Assembly: GCA_965249735.1 (NCBI GenBank)
Contig: CBDFMS010000025.1
Location: 620,001 to 684,000, forward strand
Length of the DNA: 64,000 bases
Direction of reading: 5' to 3'
DNA from: JANQSS01 sp965249735
Lineage (GTDB): Bacteria > Bacteroidota > Bacteroidia > Chitinophagales > Saprospiraceae
In this document: positions 50,924 to 63,900 of the stretch, piece after piece
Layout: every line of letters begins with the position of its first letter
Position numbering within the stretch: the first letter of the stretch is position 1
Position numbers and translations under genes: made by a program
The notes under the pieces: model-generated
Databases searched by the model: none
What the model saw: the letters and a program-made list of their open reading frames with translations, nothing else
What the model was told of the DNA's origin: nothing

Positions 50924-51079
50924 ATGAAGATTGGTATGGAATATAATAGGTTGTTTTTTGATATGGAAAATTTATGTCCTGAGTGTCTTATCGCTCGACT
51001 CAAAATTAAGACATCTGTTTGTCGTTCATGTTCGATTAGTGAACGACAATCAGATGTCTTGAGAGGTTCTTTCCATTGA
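50924..51079 (+). CDS. Possible small zinc-ribbon-like protein
   Basis: This short frame of about 51 residues (ATG at 50924; another ATG at 50963) encodes CPEC, 11 residues, then CRSC, a zinc-ribbon-like spacing followed by a charged tail. It lies 140 bases after a good promoter. Against it, the downstream half of the frame coincides with a long DNA hairpin (51008-51060), so the cysteine pairs may be accidental. I do not recognise a family. Confidence 0.25.
   Translation: MKIGMEYNRLFFDMENLCPECLIARLKIKTSVCRSCSISERQSDVLRGSFH
51008..51060 (+). repeat. 21-bp inverted repeat with 11-base loop
   Basis: The arms 51008-51028 and 51040-51060 pair at 20 of 21 positions (one mismatch; the outer half is AAGACATCTG / CAGATGTCTT). 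No T-run follows, so it is not a standard terminator. It lies 180 bases before the 51241 gene and overlaps the possible zinc-ribbon ORF. Confidence 0.75.
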
Positions 51080-51240
51080 AGTAGAATAACTCAAGAATTT
51101 TTTAAATGATCTTAATAAGCAAAACATTGAAGATGAATTCATTGACTCTAATTTTGGATGACGTTGAACGATCTAGATTAGACCTCACGTTACTAATTAA
51201 AAATTTAATTCTGACCACCTTGAACCAAAAGGTTTCGAAA

Positions 51241-51834
51241 ATGAATCTATTACTCCCGGCTCTAGTCATGTCGTTGATTATGATTAGTACGGATGGAGCA
51301 TATGGTCAGACCGTAATAACCAGAAGTGTTTCAACTGAAAATGACGACGGCAATGAAATAGGACAGGGGGGAACTTATCCTGGTGACGTTTATCTGCATA
51401 GCTCAATATTAAAATTCGTGCTGGACAATGGTATTGCAATTGGAACTCAAGTAGTTGGAATGCCATTCACTAACGTCTCAGTTCCTAATGGAACTACAAT
51501 ATCGGACGCTATCCCATCATATGTTGCAAATGATGCAGAACTTGGAAATCCCTCCAATTCGTCTGCTGTCACGCTCAATATTCGAAGCGAGGATGTAAAT
51601 AAAGCGGCCGCCTTCGAGAATATGATAAATTATATTTCTTCGTGGATAACAACATCTTCGAACATTTGGACACCGTCTCCTTTGACAATTGGCACTTCCC
51701 ATGATCCTGATGATGTGATAAGAATTGTTCAGGAAGTTTTAAATACAATGGGTGGGGTCTGGGAACAAAGCGATAGTATTGTCTTGTTTATGCGGTCGAA
51801 ATTTAATTCATATATATATATTTACAAGTCCTAA
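51241..51834 (+). CDS. Small secreted protein, possibly truncated
   Basis: From the ATG at 51241 the protein is 197 residues with a signal peptide (MNLLLPALVMSLIMISTDGA, cleavage near YGQ). The frame is open back to 51106, but 45 extra residues before the signal are unlikely. The mature part resembles an N-terminal portion of a beta-sandwich repeat common in Bacteroidota secreted proteins (DVYLHSSILKFVLD, VVGMPFTNVSVPNGTTISDA, LNIRSEDVNKAAAF). After DVIRIVQEVLN the expected continuation is replaced by a short unrelated end (KFNSYIYIYKS), so it may be a 3'-truncated copy. It has no T9SS tail and lies 113 bases before giant 3. Confidence 0.55.
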   Translation: MNLLLPALVMSLIMISTDGAYGQTVITRSVSTENDDGNEIGQGGTYPGDVYLHSSILKFVLDNGIAIGTQVVGMPFTNVSVPNGTTISDAIPSYVANDAELGNPSNSSAVTLNIRSEDVNKAAAFENMINYISSWITTSSNIWTPSPLTIGTSHDPDDVIRIVQEVLNTMGGVWEQSDSIVLFMRSKFNSYIYIYKS

Positions 51835-51883
51835 TTATTTTAATAATTTAACCCAAATTTATTAATCATATTACAAGTTAAAG

Positions 51884-51912
51884 TTGTCTATCTAACAGGT
51901 GATTTATGTTTG
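51884..51912 (+). promoter_or_regulatory. Candidate promoter of giant 3
   Basis: TTG (51884-51886), an 18-base spacer and TATGTTTG (51905-51912) match the Bacteroidota consensus. Transcription would start near 51919, about 29 bases before the ATG at 51948. This suggests giant 3 is expressed independently of the upstream small gene. Confidence 0.55.
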
Positions 51913-51947
51913 AATGTTTGTTAATTCATAAGAAATAAAGAAAAATT

Positions 51948-54900
51948 ATGCCAATTTATTACTTGCTTATAAAAAATAATATTAAAATTTTCGTTTTATT
52001 ATTATTAATATCTTGTTCCAATGTTGTTGCCGCTCAAACCGTCCCCGGTGGTGTATCAACCAACCTTAACCTCTGGCTCAAAGCCGATGCGGGTGTAACG
52101 GGTACCACGGCTGTAACAGCTTGGGCAGATCAAAGTGGTAATAGCTACGATGCCACCGCCACTCAAGGACCCGAACTTTCGAATAACAGCATCAACTTTA
52201 ATCCCGCATTGGATTTTGTGAGTGCGGGGAGTGAGTATTTACAAATTATCAACGGAATTTTAGGCACAGCTACCCACAATGATGCCTGGGTATATACCGT
52301 ATCCAAAACAGATTTGGATCAGGAACAAACTGTCATCTTTGAGAATGTTTCCGGGGCAAATGAAAGTTTTGATGTTTTAACACCCTGGAGTAACGAAGAG
52401 ACCTATTTTGATTTTGGTGCTTATGGTGGGGGAGGAAGAATTCAGGTGCTCTGGGGAAGTAATTATGGAGACTATAATATGTGGACCTATGGTACGTCTA
52501 CCGGAACCACTACTGCGAACGGCACCCGTAAGGTCATTCAACGAGATGGAGCCGTTATTGTCTCCAACAACAACAATGATAACGCTACCGGAAATAATTC
52601 CCACTTCTACGTTGGTGGAGGCTATAGCGATGGTGTGGGCACAACCAGAAGTTTCGATGGAGAAATAGCCGAGATCATCGTTTATTTAGGCGTACCTTCT
52701 GCATTAGAACAAGAGAAGGTACAAAGTTACCTAGGGGTTAAATACGGCATTACCAAAAACAGTGCAGACAATGGTGGTACTGGCGGGCAAGATGAACGAG
52801 ATTACTTCGCTTCCGATGCCACCGTAATCTGGGATTACGCTACTAACGCCACCTACCATAACGATGTAGCCGGTATCGGTAGAGATGACAGTAGTAGCCT
52901 TGGTCAGGTGCAATCCAAGTCTATTAACGAGGATGCCATCGTAACGATATTGGCAGAAGGCGAAGGCAGTAACGCTGCCAACAGCTTTGTAGACATGGTC
53001 AACAAGGAGTTCCTTTTGTTCGGCAACAACGATGCAGGTGCTATCTGGACCGAAGCCGGAGCGCCTGTCGGTTATAACGTTCTTTCCCGTCAGTGGACCG
53101 TGCAGGAAACAGGCGATGTAGGCACCGTACAATTAGACGTTGATGTGACCGATGCTGATTTTGTACTACCGGGTCTTTTGAATGGCACCAGCTACTACTT
53201 TATTTATGATGCCAACAATGATGGAGACCTCTCTAACGAGACACCCATTGCCATGACCGATCAGGGCGGTGGTGTATGGCGCATTACTGGCATTGATTTT
53301 GACAACGGAGAAGAGTTTACCATTGCTACCGAAAGCACCCCGCCCTGCCTTGCCTACGTAGGCCCCACCGCCTTTGATGTAAACAATGCCGTGTTTATAG
53401 ATGCCTTTTCAGTGGCAGGTCAGGAAACTGCTCCACGTGATGTGGTCTTCAGTGCGGATGGTACCAAGATGTTCGTACTGGGCAATACGGGCAACGATGT
53501 GAATGAATACACGCTCACCACGGCCTGGGATGTGTCCACGGCCAGTTTTGTAGATGCCTTTTCGGTGGCTACTCAGGAGACCAGCCCGTTTGGTCTTGCC
53601 TTCAGTACAGATGGTACCAAGATGTTCGTTGCAGGAAATGCCGATAAAGTGAACGAATACACGCTTGCTACCGCTTGGGACGTGTCCACCGCCAGTTTTG
53701 TAGATGCCTTTTCGGTGGCTGCACAGGAGACCATTACAAGAGGACTTACCTTTAGTACAGATGGCATCAAGATGTTCGTTTCAGGCAATGGCGGTGGTGG
53801 TGAAGTGAACGAATACACACTTGCTACCGCTTGGGACGTGTCCACCGCCACCTTTGCCAATGTCTTTTCGGTAGTAGCACAAGATAATGTTCCGTCAGAA
53901 GTGGCCTTCAGTGCAGACGGCATGCAGATGTTCGTGACAGGTGATGTTGACGATGACGTGAACGAATACACGCTGACCACGGCATGGGATGTGTCCACCG
54001 CTTCCTTTGTAGGGAGTTTTTCTGTGGCTACCGAGGATACCAGCCCGTCCGGTATCGCCTTCAATGCACACGGAACGAAGATGTTCATTTCCGGTCAGGC
54101 TGGTGATGACGTGAACGAATATAGCATCGACCCGGGAGATTATCCAGAAAGTGCAATCAACGATGGCTCCATCGACAACTCCAATCCCTTGGTGATCTAT
54201 CTTAATGACGACACCTTTCAGGATACGGACAATGATAACATCCTTGATGTGGGTACAGAGGTCACCATCAACAATGTCCCTCCCGGATTGATGCCAGTAA
54301 TGACCCTCTCCGATAACGATACCAAGGTTACCCTCACGTTTACCGGCAATGCCACCGACCACATCAACGCAGACGATGTAGCCGATTTGACCTTTGTATT
54401 TGACGACACGGCCTTTACGATGGCCGATGCGGCCGATGTATGCAACTCCGGTGACGGAGGCGCCTTCTCTTCCAATGTAGGGGTGGACTTTAGAGACCCA
54501 CCCTGCCTTACCTACGTAGGCCCCACAGCCTTTGATATAAACAGGGCAGCGTTTATAGATGCCTTTTCAGTGGCAGGCCAGGAAAATGGTCCACGTGATG
54601 TGGTATTCAGTGCAGATGGTATCAAGATGTTCGTACTGGGCAATCAGGGCGATGACGTGAATGAATACACGCTTACCACGGCCTGGGATGTGTCCACGGC
54701 CAGTTTTGTAGATGCCTTTTCGGTGGCAGGCCAGGAGACCAGCCCGTTTGGTCTTGCCTTCAGTACAGATGGTACCAAGATGTTCGTGATGGGAGCTACT
54801 GGCGATGACGTGAATGAATACACGCTCTCTACCGCCTGGGATGTGTCCACCGCCACTTTTGTCGATGCCTTTTCAGTGGCAGGCCAGGAGATCAACCCGC

Positions 54901-57900
54901 TTGGTCTTGAATTTAGTACGGATGGCATCAAGATGTTCGTTATAGGTAATACCGGAGATGACGTGAACGAATACACGCTCTCCACGGCTTGGGACGTGTC
55001 CACGGCCAGTTTTGTAGATGTCTTTTCAGTAGCAGCACAAGATGGTACTCCAACAGAAGCGACCTTTAGTGCAGACGGCATGCAGATGTTCGTGATAGGT
55101 TTTAATAGCAATGCTATAAACAAATACGCACTGAGCACGGCTTGGGACGTGTCCACCGCTTCCTTTGTAGGGAATTTTTTCGTGACGGAACAGGAGACCT
55201 CACCGACCGGTATCTCTTTCAGCGCAGACGGAACGAAAATGTTCATTATCGGTATAGACGGTGATGACGTGAACGAATATAGCATCGACCCAGGCGATTA
55301 TGTAGAAAACGTAGCAAACGATGGCTCCATCGACAACTCCGATCCCTTGGTGATCTATCTTGGTGACGGCAGCACCTTTCAGGATACGGACAATGATAAC
55401 ATCCTTGATGTGGGTACAGAGGTCACCATCAATAATGTCCCTGCTGGATTGACTCCGGTGATGACCCTCTCCGATAACGATACCAGAGTCACTCTCACCT
55501 TTACTGGCAATGCCACCGACCACATAAGCTTAAACGATGTGGCTGACCTGACTTTTGTATTTGATGACACAGCTTTTACGCTGGGCGATGCGGCCAAGGT
55601 ATGCAACTCCGGTGACGGAGGTGCCTTCTCTACCAACGTAGGGGTGACCTTTGACGATCCTGAAGACAAAGACGGTGATGGCATACCCGATATATCAGAC
55701 CTTGATGATGATAATGATGGGATATTGGATGTAGATGAGTTTTGCGAGGCGACTCCAGATAGTTTGGTTACATTGATATATCCAGGCGTTGGAGAATTGG
55801 GGTCAGTAGCTGAAACTATAACAGCACCCATAATTATTGGCTCGGGGGTAGGTATGACTGCGTTATACGAAAACTCTGGTTTTTATTTAGGAGCACCAAT
55901 TGATATGCGAGTTACCGTAACTTCGCTTCCTGTAGGAGGAGTTGGCACAATAAACTTTGCCACAGATCATCTAGGAGTAAATTTTTTGGGTACACAAAAT
56001 ATTGGTGAAGATATTGGCTTGAGGCTAGAATTCTTTGAAGCAGGTACAACCATTCCTGCCGTTGTAGATTACGGCCTAGCAGTCCGAGATTTGGACAATA
56101 ATTCTAGGGTGCAATTTATTACTGAAGAATTAGTCGAGACGCATCTCCATCCTTCAACATTCTTAACAGAGTCTATAAATGGCATTTACACTCAGTTTGT
56201 AGGAACGGTAGCTACCAATGCCGATCCTAGAGCTACAGTTTTTGCAGTTTATGAAGGTGTTTCTGTAATTGATTATATTTGGAAAAAAGAGTTTGATAAT
56301 TCTGGGACCGGCTTTGGCGATTATGGTGATGTTCCGTTTTCATTGCCTTGTGAATTAGATACAGATTTGGATGGTTTCCCAGATCACTGTGATTTAGACA
56401 GTGATGGAGATGGCTGTCCAGATGCAATAGAAGGCGACAGTATTTTTACATCTGTCGATTTAGTAACATCAGCAATTCATGGAGGAAATACAACAGGAGA
56501 GCCCACATTTAATGGATTTGCAGGACCAATTCAGGATAATCTGGGTACAACAGTAGATACTGTCACTAGTAGTGCTACTTATGGTGTGCCAATTGTGGCA
56601 CCAGATACAATTGCAGTTGCACAAGGGGTAGGTACATCTCTAATAATTAATGAATATACTTGTACAGCCACTAATGATGGCCCAATATGTGTAGGCGATA
56701 CAGTACAATTAAATTCTTCATTATCGGAAGCTGGCATAGGAGATATATCAGCTCAAGCTACTTATTCATGGAGTTCTGATAGCAGTGCTATTTTCTCAGA
56801 TACAACAGACCAAAATCCAACGGCTTCAGGAGTTTCTGACGGAGAAGTCTTTACAGTTACCATTACCCAGCCTAATGGTTGTACGATAGAATGTACAACG
56901 ACTGTAAGCGTTCAAGCCTTACCAAATGCAGGAACGAACGATAGCTTGACCATTTGTGAAGGCGAAACAGTAACCGCAGCAGAATTATTTACTTCTTTAG
57001 GTGGCGCACCAGATGCAGGAGGAGTATGGATACCAGTATTAGCAGGTGCAGGAACCTATACTTATGTAGTCACTGCCACAGCACCATGTACCGAAAATGA
57101 TTCATCCGATGTAGTAGTAACAGAACAAACCGCTCTTGACCCAGGCAGCAATGGCACCTTAACCATCTGTGAAGGCGAGACGGTAACCGCAGCAGAATTA
57201 TTCACTTCTTTAGGCGGCACACCAGATGCATTAGGAGTATGGACTCCAGTATTATCAGGTGCAGGCACTTATACCTATACGCATGCAGCCGTTGGCGAAT
57301 GTCCAGCTGTAAGTGCAGATGTCGTAGTAACAGCACAACCAGCATTAGATGCAGGAACCAACGGAACCTTAACCATCTGTGAAGGTGAGACGGTAACCGC
57401 AGGAGAATTATTTACTTCTTTAGGAGGTACACCAGATGTAGGAGGAGCATGGACTCCGGTATTATCAGGTGCAGGCACTTATACCTATACGCATGCAGCG
57501 ACTGGCGAATGTCCAGCCGTAAGTGCAGATGTCGTAGTAACAGCACAACCAGCATTAGATGCAGGAATCAACGGAACCTTAACCATATGTGCAGGGGAGA
57601 CGGTAACCGCAGCAGAATTATTCACTTCTTTAGGCGGCACACCAGATGCAGGTGGAGTATGGACTCCAGTATTATCAGGTGCAGGCACTTATACCTATAC
57701 GCATGCAGCAGTTGGCGAATGTCCAGCCGTAAGTGCAGATGTCGTAGTCACAGAACAAACCGCTCTTGACCCAGGAACCAACGGAACCTTAACCATCTGT
57801 GCAGGGGAGACGGTAACCGCAGGGGAATTATTTACTTCTTTAGGAGGTACACCAGATGCGGGAGGAGCATGGACTCCAGTATTATCAGGTGCAGGCACTT

Positions 57901-60900
57901 ATACCTATACGCATGCAGCCGTTGGCGAATGTCCAGCGGTAAGTGCAGATGTTGTAGTCACAGAACAAACCGCTCTTGACCCAGGCAGCAATGGCACCTT
58001 AACCATATGTGCAGGGGAGACGGTAACGGCAGGAGAATTATTCACTTCTTTAGGTGGCACACCAGATGCAGGTGGAGCATGGACTCCAGTATTAGCAGGC
58101 GCAGGCACTTATACCTATACGCATGCAGCAGTTGGCGAATGTCCAGCGGTAAGTGCAGATGTTGTAGTCACAGAACAAACCGCTCTTGACCCAGGCAGCA
58201 ATGGCACCTTAACCATATGTGCAGGTGAGACGGTAACGGCAGGAGAATTATTCACTTCTTTAGGTGGCACACCAGATGCAGGTGGAGCATGGACTCCAGT
58301 ATTAGCAGGCGCAGGCACTTATACCTATACGCATGCAGCAGTTGGCGAATGTCCAGCCGTAAGTGCAGATGTCGTAGTAACAGAACAAACCGCTCTTGAC
58401 CCAGGCACCAATGGCACCTTAACCATATGTGCAGGTGAGACGGTAACGGCAGGAGAATTATTCACTTCTTTAGGTGGCACACCAGATGCAGGTGGAGCAT
58501 GGACTCCAGTATTAGCAGGCGCAGGCACTTATACCTATACGCATGCAGCAGTTGGCGAATGTCCAGCCGTAAGTGCAGATGTCGTAGTAACAGAACAAAC
58601 CGCTCTTGACCCAGGCAGCAATGGCACCTTAACCATATGTGCAGGTGAGACGGTAACGGCAGGAGAATTATTCACTTCTTTAGGTGGCACACCAGATGCA
58701 GGTGGAGCATGGACTCCAGTATTAGCAGGCGCAGGCACTTATACCTATACGCATGCAGCAGTTGGCGAATGTCCAGCGGTAAGTGCAGATGTAGTAGTGA
58801 CAGAACAACCCGCTCTTGACCCAGGCAGCAATGGCACCTTAACCATATGTGCAGGCGAGACGGTAACGGCAGGAGAATTATTCACTTCTTTAGGTGGCAC
58901 ACCAGATGCAGGTGGAGCATGGACTCCAGTATTAGCAGGCGCAGGCACTTATACCTATACGCATGCAGCAGTTGGCGAATGTCCAGCGGTAAGTGCAGAT
59001 GTAGTAGTGACAGAACAACCCGCTCTTGACCCAGGCAGCAATGGCACCTTAACCATATGTGCAGGTGAGACGGTAACGGCAGGAGAATTATTCACTTCTT
59101 TAGGCGGCACACCAGATGCAGGTGGAGCATGGACTCCAGTATTAGCAGGCGCAGGCACTTATACCTATACACACGCAGCGACTGGCGAATGTCCAGCGGT
59201 AAATGCAGATGTAGTAGTAACAGAGCAAGATAGCTTGGATGCGGGAAGCAACGGTACATTAACCATATGTGAAGGCGAAACGGTAACAGCCGGAGAGTTA
59301 TTTATTTCCTTAGGCGGCACACCTGATACGGGAGGAGTATGGACACCAGTATTAGCAGGAGCAGGCACCTATACCTATACACACGCAGCGACTGGCGAAT
59401 GTCCAGCGGTAAATGCAGATGTCGTAGTGAGTGAACAACTAGCACCAGATGCCACAGTTATCCCAACAGCAACTGTTTGTAATGCTGCGATTAGTACACC
59501 AAGTCATTTGTTGGATTTCAATGCCTTGGTTACGGCAGGTTCTGCAGGTACATGGGCAAATACTGATAGTGCGGCTGTCAGTTTGGCTAATTTGTCTGCT
59601 GTAGATTTTACAGATGTAACACCAGGTTCATACACTTTTACTTATACCACCAATACGGCTGTTGTACCTTGTGATGAGCAGTCTTTTGCTACAGAGGTCA
59701 CGGTAAACGAGTGTAGTAATCCAAGTATAGAATTGTTCAAGAGTGTGGAAAGTATAGCAGACGTCAATGGAAACGGTATAGTAGATGCAGGAGATACAAT
59801 CAGCTACAGTTTTGAAGTTAGTAATACAGGTAACGTTGACTTGAATGAAGTAACTGTAAGTGATCCATTGTTAACAGTTTCAGGTGGGCCAATACACTTG
59901 GCCATAGGAGCAACAGACAACAGTACTTTTACAGGCAGTTATGTGATTCTTCAGGCAGATGTAGATGCTGGCGGTGTAGAGAATGTAGCCACAACTGCAG
60001 GAACACCAGTAGATGGAAATGGCGATCCAATTGATGTAGATGTAGATGGCGATCCTAATAACGATGATGTAACGGATACTTCTGATGCGGGTACAAACCC
60101 AGACGGTACTGATGTAACTAATCCGAGCGAAACAGAAACAGACAATCCATTGGACAGGAATCCGAACGATTCGAACGATCCGACAGATGATCCTACTACA
60201 ACATTGATTGATCCAATTCCGCCAATGGCAGTTGATGATGTGACGGTCACAGATTCAAATACACCAGTGACAACAGATCCATTGGATAATGACAATCCTG
60301 GAACGAATCCATTGGATCCAGCTAGTGTTGATACGATACCTAACGAAGGCCCAACAAACGGAACAGTGGTTGTGAATCCAGATGGAACGATCGACTATTC
60401 ACCGGATCCGAATTTCTCAGGCGTAGACAGCTTCATGTACGTTGTATGTGATAGCACACAGCCTGTTCCATTATGTGATACGGCTACAGTGGTAATCACT
60501 GTTACGGCAGATCCACCGATAGCGGTAGATGATGTAACGACGACAGATTCAGACACACCAGTGACGACAGATCCATTAGATAATGACAATCCGGGTACAA
60601 ATCCATTGGATCCATCCAGTGTAGATACGATACCAGGTGAAGGCCCAACGAATGGGACGGTAGTTGTGAATCCAGATGGAACGATCGACTATACACCAGA
60701 TCCGAACTTCTCAGGCGTAGACAGCTTCATGTACGTTGTATGTGATAGCACACAGCCTGACCCATTATGTGATACGGCTACAGTCGTAATTACAGTAACA
60801 GCAGATCCGCCAATGGCAGTTGATGATGTGACGGTCACAGATTCAAATACACCAGTGACAACAGATCCATTGGATAATGACAATCCTGGAACGAATCCAT

Positions 60901-63900
60901 TGGATCCATCCAGTGTAGATACGATACCTGGCGAAGGCCCAACAAATGGAACGGTGGTTGTGAATCCTGACGGAACGATCGACTATACACCAGATCCGAA
61001 CTTCTCAGGCGTAGACAGCTTCATGTACGTTGTATGTGATAGCACACAACCTGATCCATTATGTGATACGGCTACAGTCGTGGTTACAGTAACGGCAGAT
61101 CCGCCAATGGCAGTTGATGATGTGACGGTCACAGATTCAAATACACCAGTGACGACAGATCCATTAGATAATGATAATCCTGGAACGAATCCATTGGACC
61201 CATCCAGTGTAGATACGATACCGGGTGAAGGCCCAACAAACGGAACAGTGGTTGTGAATCCTGACGGCACGATCGACTATACACCAGATCCGAACTTCTC
61301 AGGCGTAGACAGCTTCATGTACGTTGTATGTGATAGCACACAGCCTGATCCATTATGTGATACGGCTACAGTGGTAATCACTGTTACGGCAGATCCACCG
61401 ATAGCGGTAGATGATGTAACGACGACAGATTCAGACACACCAGTGACGACAGATCCATTAGATAATGACAATCCGGGTACAAATCCATTGGATCCATCCA
61501 GTGTAGATACGATACCAGGTGAAGGCCCAACGAATGGGACGGTAGTTGTGAATCCAGATGGAACGATCGACTATACACCAGATCCGAACTTCTCAGGCGT
61601 AGACAGCTTCATGTACGTTGTATGTGATAGCACACAGCCTGACCCATTATGTGATACGGCTACAGTCGTAATTACAGTAACAGCAGATCCGCCAATGGCA
61701 GTTGATGATGTGACAACCACAGACTCAAATACACCAGTGACAACAGATCCATTGGATAATGACAATCCTGGAACGAATCCATTGGATCCATCTAGTGTTG
61801 ATACGATACCTGGCGAAGGCCCAACAAATGGAACGGTGGTTGTGAATCCTGACGGAACGATCGACTATACACCAGATCCGAACTTCTCAGGCGTAGACAG
61901 CTTCATGTACGTTGTATGTGATAGCACACAACCTGATCCATTATGTGATACGGCTACAGTCGTGGTTACAGTAACGGCAGATCCGCCAATGGCAGTTGAT
62001 GATGTGACGACCACAGATTCAAATACACCAGTGACGACAGATCCATTAGATAATGATAATCCTGGAACGAATCCATTGGACCCATCCAGTGTAGATACGA
62101 TACCGGGTGAAGGCCCAACAAACGGAACAGTGGTTGTGAATCCTGACGGCACGATCGGCTATACACCAGATCCGAACTTCTCAGGCGTAGACAGCTTCAT
62201 GTACGTTGTATGTGATAGCACACAGCCTGATCCATTATGTGATACGGCTACAGTGGTAATCACTGTTACGGCAGATCCACCGATAGCGGTAGATGATGTA
62301 ACGACGACAGATTCAGACACACCAGTGACGACAGATCCATTAGATAATGACAATCCGGGTACAAATCCATTGGATCCATCCAGTGTAGATACGATACCAG
62401 GTGAAGGCCCAACGAATGGGACGGTAGTTGTGAATCCAGATGGAACGATCGACTATACACCAGATCCGAACTTCTCAGGCGTAGACAGCTTCATGTACGT
62501 TGTATGTGATAGCACACAGCCTGACCCATTATGTGATACGGCTACAGTCGTAATTACAGTAACAGCAGATCCGCCAATGGCAGTTGATGATGTGACAACC
62601 ACAGACTCAAATACACCAGTGACAACAGATCCATTGGATAATGACAATCCTGGAACGAATCCATTGGATCCATCTAGTGTTGATACGATACCTGGCGAAG
62701 GCCCAACAAATGGAACAGTGGTTGTGAATCCTGACGGAACGATCGACTATACACCAGATCCGAACTTCTCAGGCGTAGACAGCTTCATGTACGTTGTATG
62801 TGATAGCACACAACCTGATCCATTATGTGATACGGCTACAGTCGTGGTTACAGTAACGGCAGATCCGCCAATGGCAGTTGATGATGTGACGACCACAGAT
62901 TCAAATACACCAGTGACGACAGATCCATTAGATAATGATAATCCTGGAACGAATCCATTGGATCCGTCCAGTGTAGATACGATACCGGGTGAAGGCCCAA
63001 CAAACGGAACAGTGGTTGTGAATCCTGACGGAACGATCGACTATACACCAGATCCGAACTTCTCAGGCGTAGACAGCTTCATGTACGTTGTATGTGATAG
63101 CACACAGCCTGACCCATCATTATGTGATACGGCTACAGTCGTAATTACAGTAACGGCAGATCCGCCAATGGCAGTTGATGATGTGACAACCACAGACTCA
63201 AATACACCAGTGACAACAGATCCATTGGATAATGACAATCCTGGAACGAATCCATTGGATCCATCCAGTGTAGATACGATACCTGGCGAAGGCCCAACAA
63301 ATGGAACGGTGGTTGTGAATCCTGACGGAACGATCGACTATACACCAGATCCGAACTTCTCAGGCGTAGACAGCTTCATGTACGTTGTATGTGATAGCAC
63401 ACAACCTGATCCATTATGTGATACGGCTACAGTCGTGGTTACTGTAACGGCAGATCCGCCAATGGCAGTTGATGATGTGACGGTCACAGATTCAAATACA
63501 CCAGTGACGACAGATCCATTAGATAATGATAATCCTGGAACGAATCCATTGGATCCGTCCAGTGTAGATACGATACCGGGTGAAGGCCCAACAAACGGAA
63601 CAGTGGTTGTGAATCCTGACGGAACGATCGACTATACACCAGATCCGAACTTCTCAGGCGTAGACAGCTTCATGTACGTTGTATGTGATAGCACACAGCC
63701 TGACCCATCATTATGTGATACGGCTACAGTCGTAATTACAGTAACGGCAGATCCGCCAATGGCAGTTGATGATGTGACAACCACAGACTCAAATACACCA
63801 GTGACAACAGATCCATTGGATAATGACAATCCTGGAACGAATCCATTGGATCCAGCTAGTGTTGATACGATACCTGGCGAAGGCCCAACAAATGGAACGG

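Noticed and set aside
51008..51060. Hairpin read as a rho-independent terminator
   Set aside because: No T-run follows the stem, and no well-supported gene ends just before it.
57062..63829. Dozens of 60-95 codon ORFs in the right-hand repeats, on both strands
   Set aside because: Periodic shadows (210, 294 and 882 bp) of the giant 3 frame, which is open across the whole stretch and makes sense as protein.
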